Part shown: positions 15,661 through 22,873 of the stretch, piece after piece
Numbering within the stretch: the first letter of the stretch is position 1
Layout of the letters: every line of letters begins with the position of its first letter
The notes under the pieces: generated by a model
Databases searched by the model: none
The model's input: only the letters and a program-made list of their open reading frames with translations
Told to the model about the DNA's origin: nothing
Program-made: the position numbers and the translations under genes
Source: an uncultured Clostridia bacterium
Lineage (GTDB): Bacteria; Bacillota; Clostridia; Christensenellales; Aristaeellaceae
Length of the DNA: 33,845 nt
Reading direction: 5' to 3'
NCBI GenBank assembly: GCA_944364075.1
Contig: CALVVZ010000010.1
Coordinates: forward strand, 1-33,845

Positions 15661-16965
15661 TCACAGCAGTTCCTTTGTCTTTCTGGCAAGGTAGAGCGGA
15701 AGGTTTGTGATATGCCCGTCCTTCCTGTAACCACGCTTTGAAAAACGCAGCGCGTGTTCAGGCTGATGCTCGGCAATGTACCGCTTGAAGGACGGTGCAG
15801 ATTTGTCCTCGCCGCCTTTTGCTTCAACGGGAATGATCTCTGTGCCGTATTGCAGAACAAAATCAATTTCATTATTCTTGTCGGCAAAGTAATGAGGCTC
15901 AACTTCAAACTGACCGCGAAGCTGCTGCAAGACATAGTTTTCGGTCAACGGACCTTTGAACTGATAGTCGGTCTTCAAAAGAATTGCGCTGTTGTCGATA
16001 CCCGCCATGTGCTTGAGCAGTCCGGTGTCAAATACGAAGAGCTTGAATTGATCCAGCTTGTCAAAGGCAGAAAGCGGATGCTCCATCTTGGAAACATTGT
16101 AGACGCGATTGAGCATTCCAGCAGAGACCAGCCATTCGATCGCCTCTTCAAAGTCACGCGCTCTGGCGCCCTCACGGACAGCTCCGTACATGAATTTTTC
16201 GTTGGGCTTGGCAAGCTGCGCAACAATGCTGCGGAAGACCATCAAAATCCGTCCGCTGTTGACCTTTCCGTTGTGCTTTGAGAAGTCGTTTTCATAGACC
16301 TCGATAAGCTCTCGCTGGATCTGCGATATCTTTGCCGGATCCTTGTACTTTACCCATGAAGCGACGCATTCCGGCATCCCGCCGATAATGAGATAGCTGT
16401 TATAGGCTTCCAGCAGACGGTTGTGGAAGATTTCCTCAATCTGCTGCTCTTTTTGAATGCTTGCATAGTAGGTATAAAGCGCGGGATCGGTTGCGTCCAG
16501 AAATTCATCAAAGGTGAGCGGATAGATGTCAAGCAGATTTACCATGCCAACCGGATAGGATTTCGGCTTTGCAAGAAGCGTACCGAGCAAGCTGCCAGCC
16601 GCAATAACATGATAGTCGTTTGCTTTTTCTTTGAAATATTTGAGTGTGTTCAACGCTTCCGGACACTCCTGAATCTCGTCGAAGATAATCAGTGTCTCTC
16701 CCGGAAGGATTTTTTCACCGGAGATCATGGACAGCAGCTCAATGATGCGGTGCGGATTTTTATTCGTCTCGAAGATGGATTTGAGTCCGTCTTCCTCGTC
16801 GAAGTTGAAGTAAACATAGCTCTCATAGCAGCTCTGCCCGAACTCCTTCATGAGCCAGGTCTTTCCTACCTGTCTTGCACCGCGCATGACAAGCGGCTTA
16901 CGGTCATCGCTGGATTTCCAATTTATCAAGTCTTGAATTGCATTGCGTTTCAAGCGAATCGCCAT
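15661..16965 (-). CDS. AAA_14/DUF4143 ATPase with PD-(D/E)XK-like C-terminus (cargo C)
   Basis: A 434-residue member of the AAA_14/DUF4143 family, clearly a different subfamily from cargo A. Walker A is GARQVGKT (residues 29-36); Walker B is LIIFDEIQECPEAL; the sensor-like AAGSLLG follows. The middle includes GGMPECVASWV, and the C-terminus has NEIDFVLQYG...IIPVEAKGG, the D-(x)n-ExK core of a PD-(D/E)XK nuclease fold. ATG 16965 (MAIRLKRNAIQDL) is preferred over the GTG at 17010, which adds 15 residues not expected for the family; however, AAAGG directly abuts this ATG, so the start is uncertain. It is antisense to the backbone and flanked by remnants of CD1107 and topB. Its function in cells is unknown. 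Confidence 0.85.
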   Translation of the reverse strand: MAIRLKRNAIQDLINWKSSDDRKPLVMRGARQVGKTWLMKEFGQSCYESYVYFNFDEEDGLKSIFETNKNPHRIIELLSMISGEKILPGETLIIFDEIQECPEALNTLKYFKEKANDYHVIAAGSLLGTLLAKPKSYPVGMVNLLDIYPLTFDEFLDATDPALYTYYASIQKEQQIEEIFHNRLLEAYNSYLIIGGMPECVASWVKYKDPAKISQIQRELIEVYENDFSKHNGKVNSGRILMVFRSIVAQLAKPNEKFMYGAVREGARARDFEEAIEWLVSAGMLNRVYNVSKMEHPLSAFDKLDQFKLFVFDTGLLKHMAGIDNSAILLKTDYQFKGPLTENYVLQQLRGQFEVEPHYFADKNNEIDFVLQYGTEIIPVEAKGGEDKSAPSFKRYIAEHQPEHALRFSKRGYRKDGHITNLPLYLARKTKELL

Positions 16966-17000
16966 CCTTTCGCGCGATACATCGCGTGCGGTCCGATATT

Positions 17001-17052
17001 GGTATAACACATTTTTCTGGGTTTTACAATCAGGTTTATACGCATTTTTCTG
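17001..17052 (-). promoter_or_regulatory. Promoter region of cargo ATPase C with a direct repeat
   Basis: On the + strand, GGTATAACACATTTTTCTG (17001-17019) and GGTTTATACGCATTTTTCTG (17033-17052) are imperfect direct copies spaced 32 bp. On the minus strand this gives TTGTAA, 17 nt, TATACC as a candidate promoter upstream of the gene ending at 15661. The repeat may be an operator or two alternative promoters. Confidence 0.4.
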
Positions 17053-17084
17053 ACAAATTTAGGCGAATGCACACACGCTTTTCT

Positions 17085-17190
17085 AAGGAGGTAGCATTAT
17101 AGATTTTATTCATTGCAGAAAAGCCCAGTGTAGCCCAGTCCATCGCGAAGGTTACCTGCTGCACCGGCTGGTGGCGCCACCTTAGTATGA
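17085..17190 (+). pseudogene. topB: Decayed 5' fragment of topB (topoisomerase III)
   Basis: After a perfect SD (AAGGAGG) the sequence encodes FIAEKPSVAQSIA (codons from ~17108), matching the first residues of the intact topoisomerase III at 30682 (IVTEKPSVAQAIA). The start codon is degenerate (ATA) and off by one base. A short stretch resembling the following GYLVSWCVGHL region continues to ~17190 with deletions, including a perfect palindrome GGTGGCGCCACC at 17170-17181. The SD of the next gene, pcfB, follows directly. This is the right-hand scar of the cargo C site. Confidence 0.7.
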
Positions 17191-17232
17191 AAATGCCACC
17201 AATGGAATGCTCCCAGAAGGAGGCGAACTGTT

Positions 17233-17721
17233 TTGCAGGAAGACGTTGAGCATCGAACGGTCACGCTGGCCATCAGCACGGCCAAGTTCACAGGCCGTGT
17301 GCTCAAAAGCGCGTTGACCAAATGGTTGGCCTATGTAAAAGACAAACGCCGGCAAAAACGCGACGTTGTGCCCCATGGTAAGCAGACCGTCCAACAGCTT
17401 GCACGGCAGAATCAGGGCATGACCAGCATCGAGATCAAGGACGAAGGCATCCGGGAATTTGAACGCATCGCCCGCAAATATGGCGTGGACTTCGCCATCA
17501 AAAAGCTCAAGGGACAGGAGGGACAGCTCCCCACGTATCTGGTGTTCTTCAAGGGCCGGGACACGGATGCGCTGACCGCCGCTTTCACCGAGTATACGGA
17601 GAAACGCGTCCGTCGCAAGGAGCAGCCTTCCTTTCGCCAAACACTGGCGAGACTCCGGGCGGAGCTGGCTGCGCGCAAGCAGGAACCTGTGCAGCGGCAG
17701 CATCAGGAGATAAGCCGATGA
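17233..17721 (+). CDS. PcfB/DUF3801-family conjugation protein
   Basis: A 162-residue protein of the DUF3801 (PcfB-like) family. PcfB-type proteins accompany the VirD4 coupling protein in Gram-positive conjugation systems and act as accessory relaxosome or coupling factors. The visible pattern is an N-terminal helical stretch (TAKFTGRVLKSALTKWLAYV), the conserved centre GMTSIEIKDEGIREFERIARKYGVDFA given here only in part, an alpha/beta end with FKGRDTDALTAAFTEY, and a basic C-terminus. The TTG start is supported by AAGGAGGCG 8 nt upstream. Its stop overlaps the virD4 start as ATGA, so the two are translationally coupled. Confidence 0.8.
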   Translation: MQEDVEHRTVTLAISTAKFTGRVLKSALTKWLAYVKDKRRQKRDVVPHGKQTVQQLARQNQGMTSIEIKDEGIREFERIARKYGVDFAIKKLKGQEGQLPTYLVFFKGRDTDALTAAFTEYTEKRVRRKEQPSFRQTLARLRAELAARKQEPVQRQHQEISR

Positions 17722-19547
17722 GCCCGCGCAAGCGCTTCCTGACCTACCTGCCCTATCTCCTGATGGGGCTGTACGCCACCAACTTCGGCGAAGCGTGGCG
17801 CATGGCTGTGGGTGAGGACGCTTCGGCCAAATTGCTTTCGCTCATCTCCGTGTTCCCGGCGGCGCTGAAAAGCTTCTGGCCCAGCCTGCATCCCTTCGAT
17901 TTGCTGGTGGGCCTGTGCTGCGGCGCGGGCCTCTGGCTGGCGGTGTACCTTAAAAGGAAAAGCGCCAGGAAATACCGTCATGGTATGGAATATGGCTCCG
18001 CCCGATGGGGCACCCACGACGATATCTCCCCCTACATGGACCCGGTGTTCTATAATAACGTCATTCTGACCCAAACCGAGCGCCTCACCATGTCCAGCCG
18101 CCCCAAGGACCCCAAGACTGCCAGAAACAAAAATGTGCTGGTAATCGGCGGTTCCGGTTCCGGTAAAACCCGGTTCTGGCTGAAACCGAACCTGATGCAG
18201 ATGCACAGCTCCTATGTGGTGACAGACCCCAAGGGCACCATCCTGGTGGAATGCGGCAGGCTGCTCCAGCGCGGCGCACCCAAACGGGACAAGCATGGAA
18301 AGCCTTTGCGGGACGCCCAAGGGAAGATGATTTATGAACCGTACCGCATCAAGGTCCTCAACACCATCAACTTCAGCAAGTCCATGCATTACAACCCTTT
18401 TGCCTATATCCATTCAGAAAAGGACATCCTGAAGCTGGTGAATTGCCTGATCTCCAACACCAAGGGAGAAGGTCAGGGAGGCGATCCCTTCTGGATCAAG
18501 GCGGAGACGCTGCTGTATTCCGCGCTAATCAGCTATATCCATGATTTTGTGTGCGAGGAGGAGCAAAACTTCGCTACGCTGATTGAAATGATCGACTCCA
18601 TGCAGACCCGCGAGGACAACGAGGATTACCAGAACGTGGTGGACCTGCTGTTCGAGCAGATGGAAAAGGAGCATCCGGGACATTTCGCCGTACGCCAGTA
18701 CAAGAAATTCAAGCTGGCTGCCGGAAAAACGGCCAAGTCCATCCTGATTTCCTGCGGTTCCCGGCTGGCTCCCTTTGACATCCCTCAGCTTCGGGAAATG
18801 ATGCGCTATGACGAGCTGGAGCTGGATACCCTGGGCGACTGGAAAACGGCGCTGTTTATTATTATCTCGGACACCGACGATACCTTTAATTTTATCGTCA
18901 GCATGTGTTATACCCAGCTTTTCAATCTGCTCTGTGAGAAAGCCGATGATGTATATGGCGGCAGGCTGCCCGTTCATGTGCGCTGCCTGCTGGACGAATG
19001 TGCCAACATCGGCCAGATCCCCAAGCTTGAAAAGCTGATTGCTACCATCCGGAGCCGGGAGATTTCCGCCTGCCTAGTGCTGCAAGCGCAGTCCCAGCTT
19101 AAAGCCATTTACAAGGACAACGCGGACACCATCGTGGGCAACTGTGACAGCGTGCTGTTCCTGGGCGGTAAGGAACGCACCACGCTCAAGGAGCTGACGG
19201 AAACCTTGGGGCGCGAAACCATCGATACCTATAACACCGGCGAAAGCCGCGGACGGGAAACCTCCCATTCCCTGAATTATCAGAAACTCGGCAAGGAGCT
19301 TATGACCGTGGACGAGCTGTCGGTTATGGACGGCGGCAAGTGCATTCTGCAACTGCGCGGCGTCCGGCCCTTCCTGTCGGACAAGTACGATATCACCAGG
19401 CACCCATATTACAAGTACCTGTCCGATGCTGATCCGCGCAATGCGTTCTCGGTGGAGCGCTTCTTGTCCGCACGGCTGACGCTCACAGAAAACGAGACAT
19501 ACGAAGTATTCCATGTGGATGTGAGCGATCAGCTTCCTTCCCCTTGA
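17718..19547 (+). CDS. virD4: VirD4/TraG-type coupling protein
   Basis: A 609-residue type IV coupling ATPase that brings the relaxase-DNA complex to the transfer channel. It has two N-terminal membrane segments (~residues 8-25 and ~57-75), Walker A GGSGSGKT at 144-151, VVTDPKGTILVE just after it, and Walker B LLDECANIG further on. The C-terminal TraG/TraD-like part contains LQAQSQLKAIY and GNCDSVLFLGG. Length and motif order are as usual for the family, so it appears intact. The last ~88 codons and 15 bp beyond the stop are repeated at 21318-21596. The operon to maff2 is interrupted here by the XRE/PIN cargo. Confidence 0.92.
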   Translation: MSPRKRFLTYLPYLLMGLYATNFGEAWRMAVGEDASAKLLSLISVFPAALKSFWPSLHPFDLLVGLCCGAGLWLAVYLKRKSARKYRHGMEYGSARWGTHDDISPYMDPVFYNNVILTQTERLTMSSRPKDPKTARNKNVLVIGGSGSGKTRFWLKPNLMQMHSSYVVTDPKGTILVECGRLLQRGAPKRDKHGKPLRDAQGKMIYEPYRIKVLNTINFSKSMHYNPFAYIHSEKDILKLVNCLISNTKGEGQGGDPFWIKAETLLYSALISYIHDFVCEEEQNFATLIEMIDSMQTREDNEDYQNVVDLLFEQMEKEHPGHFAVRQYKKFKLAAGKTAKSILISCGSRLAPFDIPQLREMMRYDELELDTLGDWKTALFIIISDTDDTFNFIVSMCYTQLFNLLCEKADDVYGGRLPVHVRCLLDECANIGQIPKLEKLIATIRSREISACLVLQAQSQLKAIYKDNADTIVGNCDSVLFLGGKERTTLKELTETLGRETIDTYNTGESRGRETSHSLNYQKLGKELMTVDELSVMDGGKCILQLRGVRPFLSDKYDITRHPYYKYLSDADPRNAFSVERFLSARLTLTENETYEVFHVDVSDQLPSP

Positions 19548-19562
19548 GACCGTCTGATGAGG
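19284..19562 (+). repeat. 279-bp virD4 3' direct repeat, copy 1
   Basis: Begins at AAACTCGG and ends at ATGAGG just after the virD4 stop, where homology with copy 2 (21318-21596) ceases. The repeats have identical length and only a handful of substitutions. In copy 1 the second half of the terminator hairpin found after copy 2 is missing. Confidence 0.9.
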
Positions 19563-19691
19563 TGGCCATTTGGCATGCTAGGGAAGTGAGCGGACTTCAT
19601 GATCCTACCGGTGAGTTTTGGGCACTAATCCCTTTGGGTAATAGCAAGATGATGATTGCACCAAAACTTCCATGCAGCTGTTTATTTTTTT

Positions 19692-19716
19692 CTGTTTTAT
19701 GATATAATGTAAACAG
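19692..19716 (+). promoter_or_regulatory. Promoter with operator-like inverted repeat for the XRE-ImmA gene
   Basis: TATAAT (19703-19708) lies inside an inverted repeat CTGTTT (19692-19697) / AAACAG (19711-19716) separated by 13 nt. A half-matching CTGTTT also occurs ~15 nt upstream. SD AAAGGAGGGGG follows directly and ATG is at 19734. An operator centred on the -10 box fits autorepression by the XRE HTH protein. Confidence 0.6.
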
Positions 19717-19733
19717 AAAGGAGGGGGACAGCA

Positions 19734-20777
19734 ATGGTGGAGAAGAACCTGAAGTTTTACCGTTTGCGCAGTAGGCTGACCAAAAAAGAGTTGGCGCTTC
19801 GGGTGGGCGTATCACCCATGGCCATTACTCATTATGAGAATGGTGACCGGAAACCGGACATCGATATGCTCCATAAGCTGGCTGAGGCTCTTGGCGTGCG
19901 TATAGCCGACTTTTTGGCGGTTCGCAGCGGTCAACATCAGTATGTTCACTGCGAGTATCGCAGAAATAATGCGCTGAGCAAGAACGACCGGGAGATGGTG
20001 TGCGAAAGCGTTGAGGAGTATTTTGACCGTTTTTTCCAAGTGGTTGATGCTCTTGGCGGGGAGGTGCTCCCAGCGTATCCGGAAACTCGCTGTGTAAAGA
20101 CTTCACGTAATGCGGAACAAGCAGCAGGGCTTCTGCGGACACACCTAGGATTTGCAGAAGAAGGGCCGATTCCAAACCTTATTGGCGCCATGGAAAACAA
20201 GGGAATTCCTTTGTACCTGTGCGAAATGGATAACGCTCATTTCTCCGGCATGAATGGCACCATTGATGGCCGCCCTTACATCGTGCTGAATACCTGCATG
20301 ACTCCCGAGCGGCAGCGTTCTACCCTGGTGCATGAGTTGGCACACATCTTCTGCTTGTTTCCTGATGATATGGATGAAGACGAAGCAGAAAGCTTTGCCA
20401 CTGCCATCAGCGGTGCATTCTTGTGCCCTGCAAAGGACTTGCTACGAGAATTAGGCCCAAGACGTACCCATATTACTTCCGATATGGATATGGTAGCTCA
20501 GGAGTACGGCGTGTCCATGCTGTTGCTGATAAAGCGCGCAAACATCCTTGGTATCATCAACGATAGCTTGTACAAGCAGTTCATGATCGAGGCTTCCAAG
20601 AGAGGCTGGCGCAAGCATGAGCCTTCCCGTATTGCAGCCGAAACCGCCAGCTTGTTTGAAATGCTTACGATCCGGGCTGTTAGCGAGGACGAAATCAGTC
20701 AGCAGCGAGGCGCTGAATTGCTGGGCGTTTCCTATGATGATTTCGATAGCATGTTGCATGCGCGGGAGGACCAATGA
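19734..20777 (+). CDS. XRE-HTH / ImmA-IrrE metallopeptidase (cargo D)
   Basis: A 347-residue protein. The N-terminal Cro/XRE HTH (~residues 5-60) shows LRSRLTKKELALRVGVSPMA and HYENGDRKPDI. A central ImmA/IrrE zinc-peptidase domain (~140-260) has HELAH (H200, E201, H204) and a downstream ESFATAISGAFLCP helix that provides the third ligand and substrate pocket. In known ImmA/XRE systems the peptidase cleaves or relieves a repressor, and fused XRE-ImmA proteins often act as antitoxins. It overlaps the PIN-domain gene by ATGA, so the pair is likely a toxin-antitoxin module with this protein as antitoxin and autoregulator. It has its own promoter and lies between two copies of the virD4 3' end, so it is inserted cargo. 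Confidence 0.85.
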   Translation: MVEKNLKFYRLRSRLTKKELALRVGVSPMAITHYENGDRKPDIDMLHKLAEALGVRIADFLAVRSGQHQYVHCEYRRNNALSKNDREMVCESVEEYFDRFFQVVDALGGEVLPAYPETRCVKTSRNAEQAAGLLRTHLGFAEEGPIPNLIGAMENKGIPLYLCEMDNAHFSGMNGTIDGRPYIVLNTCMTPERQRSTLVHELAHIFCLFPDDMDEDEAESFATAISGAFLCPAKDLLRELGPRRTHITSDMDMVAQEYGVSMLLLIKRANILGIINDSLYKQFMIEASKRGWRKHEPSRIAAETASLFEMLTIRAVSEDEISQQRGAELLGVSYDDFDSMLHAREDQ

Positions 20778-21265
20778 AATACATAAGCAGCGATACGAAT
20801 GTCTGGATAGACTTCGCCGCAATAAATGCATTGGCCCTGCCGTTTCGTCTTGACTGCGTCTATTTCATGAGCAAGGATGCAATTGAAGATGAGTGGCGCT
20901 CGCCCAAGGGCAGAGGTACGGCACTTCTTGCGCTGGGTCTTCAGCCGGTTTGCATTACCACGGAAGAATTTTACTACGCTGTCGATATTCGAAGCTCAAA
21001 CCCTAGGCTTTCCGCGTACGATGCCTTTGCCTTGGCTATTGCCAAATTTCGAAACATGATTCTGCTTACCGGAGATGGACGACTGAGAAAGGTTGCTATC
21101 ACTGAAGGCGTAACAGTACGTGGCACACTTTGGGTGTTCGATGAACTTCTAAAGACCGGTAAGATCACAGAAGTTGAGTTTAAGGGCTATATGAGCGACC
21201 TCAAGAAACTCAACGGTGGTCAGGTGCGTCTCCCGGAGATAGAGATTGATAAGCGGATGAAGTAG
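20774..21265 (+). CDS. PIN-domain protein, putative toxin RNase (cargo D)
   Basis: A 163-residue PIN-fold protein. Acidic residues expected at the metal site are visible: D7 in ISSDTNVWID, E38/E40 in DAIEDEW, D83 in SAYDAFALAIA and D101 in LLTGDGRLR. PIN proteins of this kind are Mg-dependent RNases and common toxins. The start ATG overlaps the stop of the XRE-ImmA gene (ATGA), so the two are made together. The last ~35 residues (ITEVEFKGYMSDLKKLNGG) are an extension beyond the core PIN fold. The cargo has lower GC than the backbone. Toxin activity is inferred from family and pairing. Confidence 0.8.
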   Translation: MKYISSDTNVWIDFAAINALALPFRLDCVYFMSKDAIEDEWRSPKGRGTALLALGLQPVCITTEEFYYAVDIRSSNPRLSAYDAFALAIAKFRNMILLTGDGRLRKVAITEGVTVRGTLWVFDELLKTGKITEVEFKGYMSDLKKLNGGQVRLPEIEIDKRMK

Positions 21266-21317
21266 GTGCACATGCCACTAGACGAGCTGAATAAAAGCAC
21301 AAAAATCTGTTCCTTAA

Positions 21318-21596
21318 AAACTCGGCAAGGAGCTTATGACCGTGGACGAGCTGTCGGTTATGGACGGCAGCAAGTGCATTCTGCAACTGCGCGGCGTCCG
21401 GCCCTTCCTGTCGGACAAGTACGATATCACCAGGCATCCTTATTACAAGTACCTGTCCGATGCTGATCCGCGCAATGCTTTCTCGGTGGAGCGCTTTTTG
21501 TCCGCACGGCTGACGCTCACAGAAAACGAGACATACGAAGTATTCCATGTGGATGTGAGCGATCAGCTTCCTTCCCCTTGAGACCGTCTGATGAGG
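21318..21596 (+). pseudogene. virD4: Duplicated 3' end of virD4 (direct repeat copy 2)
   Basis: Repeats 19284-19562 with ~97% or better identity and no indels. It holds the last ~88 codons of virD4, stop included, but nothing of the ATPase core. It is followed by the original intergenic region: the terminator hairpin and the maff2 SD. So it marks the right side of the cargo D insertion. An ATG at 21336 (MTVDELSVMDG), with AAGGAG just upstream, could in principle yield an ~81-residue peptide, but there is no reason to think that it does. Confidence 0.85.
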
Positions 21597-21608
21597 CGGT
21601 CTTTTTTT
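21581..21608 (+). terminator. Hairpin terminator/attenuator between virD4 and maff2
   Basis: AGACCG (21581-21586), a 10-nt loop, CGGTCT (21597-21602) and a T run (to 21608). Because the backbone genes continue directly after it, it may act as an attenuator that lowers expression of downstream transfer genes. Confidence 0.7.
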
Positions 21609-21628
21609 GACCCCTTTAGGAGGTATAT

Positions 21629-21844
21629 ATGCAATTTTTTAGCGCAGCCATTGAGCTGATTTCCACCATCGTCATTGTCCTGGGTGCTGGCCTGGGGGTG
21701 TGGGGCGCTATTAACCTGCTGGAAGGTTACGGCGCAGACAACCCCGGCGCACGGTCCCAGGGCATCAAGCAGCTGGTGGCCGGCGGCGGTGTGGCCGCCA
21801 TCGGCCTGACGCTGATTCCCATGCTCTCCAGCCTGTTTGGATAA
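21629..21844 (+). CDS. Maff2-family small membrane protein
   Basis: A 71-residue hydrophobic protein with two predicted membrane segments (~residues 6-28, ELISTIVIVLGAGLGVWGAI; and ~48-70, LVAGGGVAAIGLTLIPML). They are joined by a short loop, GYGADNPGARSQGIKQ, that is characteristic of the Maff2 family in Tn1549-type ICEs. SD AGGAGG lies 7 nt upstream. It sits between virD4 and virB6, the standard place, and probably acts like a VirB2/VirB3-sized channel component, though its role is not established. Confidence 0.85.
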   Translation: MQFFSAAIELISTIVIVLGAGLGVWGAINLLEGYGADNPGARSQGIKQLVAGGGVAAIGLTLIPMLSSLFG

Positions 21845-21909
21845 CGCCACGTTCCGGGTCTCCTGCTGGAGCGGAGACCCGGAACAATGTATGGAAAGGA
21901 GGGCTTTCA

Positions 21910-22779
21910 TTGAATTTTATCTGGGAAAAGATCACCGAATGGCTGAAAGGACTGCTGGTGGGCGGGATTATGAGCAACCTGACCGGATTGTTTGATAGCA
22001 TCAACGGCCAGGTCTCGGAAATTGCCGCCACCGTGGGCGCAACGCCCCAGGGCTGGAACGGCGGCGTATTCAGCATGGTGAAGAACCTGTCGGAAACCGT
22101 GGTTGTGCCCATCGCAGGGGTGATCCTGACTTTTGTCATGTGTGTGGAGCTGATTCAAATGGTCGTTGACCGCAACAGCATGCATGACTTTGAGACCTTT
22201 ACCCTGTTCAAATGGGCTTTCAAAACTTTCTGCTCCGTATTGATCGTCACAAACACCTGGAACATCGTCATGGGCGTTTTTGAGGTAGCGCAAAGCGTGG
22301 TCAACCGGGCGTCCGGTCTGATTGTGGCGGATACCAGCCTGAACCTGGGCACGGTGGTGACGGACATGGAAGCACGGCTGATGGAAATGGAAGTGGGGCC
22401 GCTGTTCGGCCTGTGGTTCCAGTCCATGCTCATGGGCATGGTATCCTGGGCGCTGACCATCTGCATTTTCGTCATTGTCTATGGCAGAATGATTGAAATC
22501 TATTTGGTCACTTCCATTGCGCCCATTCCCATGGCCACCATGATGAACCGGGAGTGGGGGCAAATGGGACAGAATTACCTGCGTAGCCTGTTTGCGCTGG
22601 GGTTCCAGGCAGTGCTCATTGTGGTCTGCGTGGCGATTTACGCAGTGCTGGTGCGCACCATTTCCGCCGAAGCGGACGTGGTCAAAGCCATCTGGACCTG
22701 TATGGGCTACACCGTGCTCCTGTGCTTCTGCCTATTCAAGACCAGTTCCCTGAGCCGTTCGGTCTTTAACGCGCATTAA
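21910..22779 (+). CDS. VirB6/TrbL-like polytopic conjugation channel protein
   Basis: A 289-residue integral membrane protein with about six hydrophobic segments: ~67-90 (VVVPIAGVILTFVMC), ~105-130, ~175-200 (MLMGMVSWALTICIFVIVYG), ~205-220, ~235-260 (FALGFQAVLIVVCVAIYAVL) and ~265-282. The conserved MIEIYLVTSIAPIPMATMM lies in the centre. It corresponds to the CD1112-type VirB6-like protein of Tn1549-family ICEs and should form the inner-membrane part of the channel with VirB4. TTG start with SD AAAGGAGGG. Cargo ATPase E has been inserted between it and prgI, which are normally adjacent. Confidence 0.85.
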   Translation: MNFIWEKITEWLKGLLVGGIMSNLTGLFDSINGQVSEIAATVGATPQGWNGGVFSMVKNLSETVVVPIAGVILTFVMCVELIQMVVDRNSMHDFETFTLFKWAFKTFCSVLIVTNTWNIVMGVFEVAQSVVNRASGLIVADTSLNLGTVVTDMEARLMEMEVGPLFGLWFQSMLMGMVSWALTICIFVIVYGRMIEIYLVTSIAPIPMATMMNREWGQMGQNYLRSLFALGFQAVLIVVCVAIYAVLVRTISAEADVVKAIWTCMGYTVLLCFCLFKTSSLSRSVFNAH

Positions 22780-22796
22780 CCCATTCACTTAAAAAG

Positions 22797-22850
22797 TTTT
22801 TGCATCTGAATGCAAAAAGTGTTGATAATTTCAAGCTTTTTGCATATACT
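22797..22850 (+). promoter_or_regulatory. Promoter and TTTTTGCA operator-like repeats of cargo ATPase E
   Basis: A consensus-like promoter: TTGATA (22822-22827), 17-nt spacer, TATACT (22845-22850). An inverted repeat TTTTTGCA (22797-22804) / TGCAAAAA (22811-22818) abuts the -35, and a third copy TTTTTGCA (22837-22844) abuts the -10. This layout suggests a repressor binding at both sites. The inverted repeat may also end virB6 transcription. Confidence 0.65.
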
Positions 22851-22873
22851 GTTGGAAGGAGGTGAGCTTGCGG

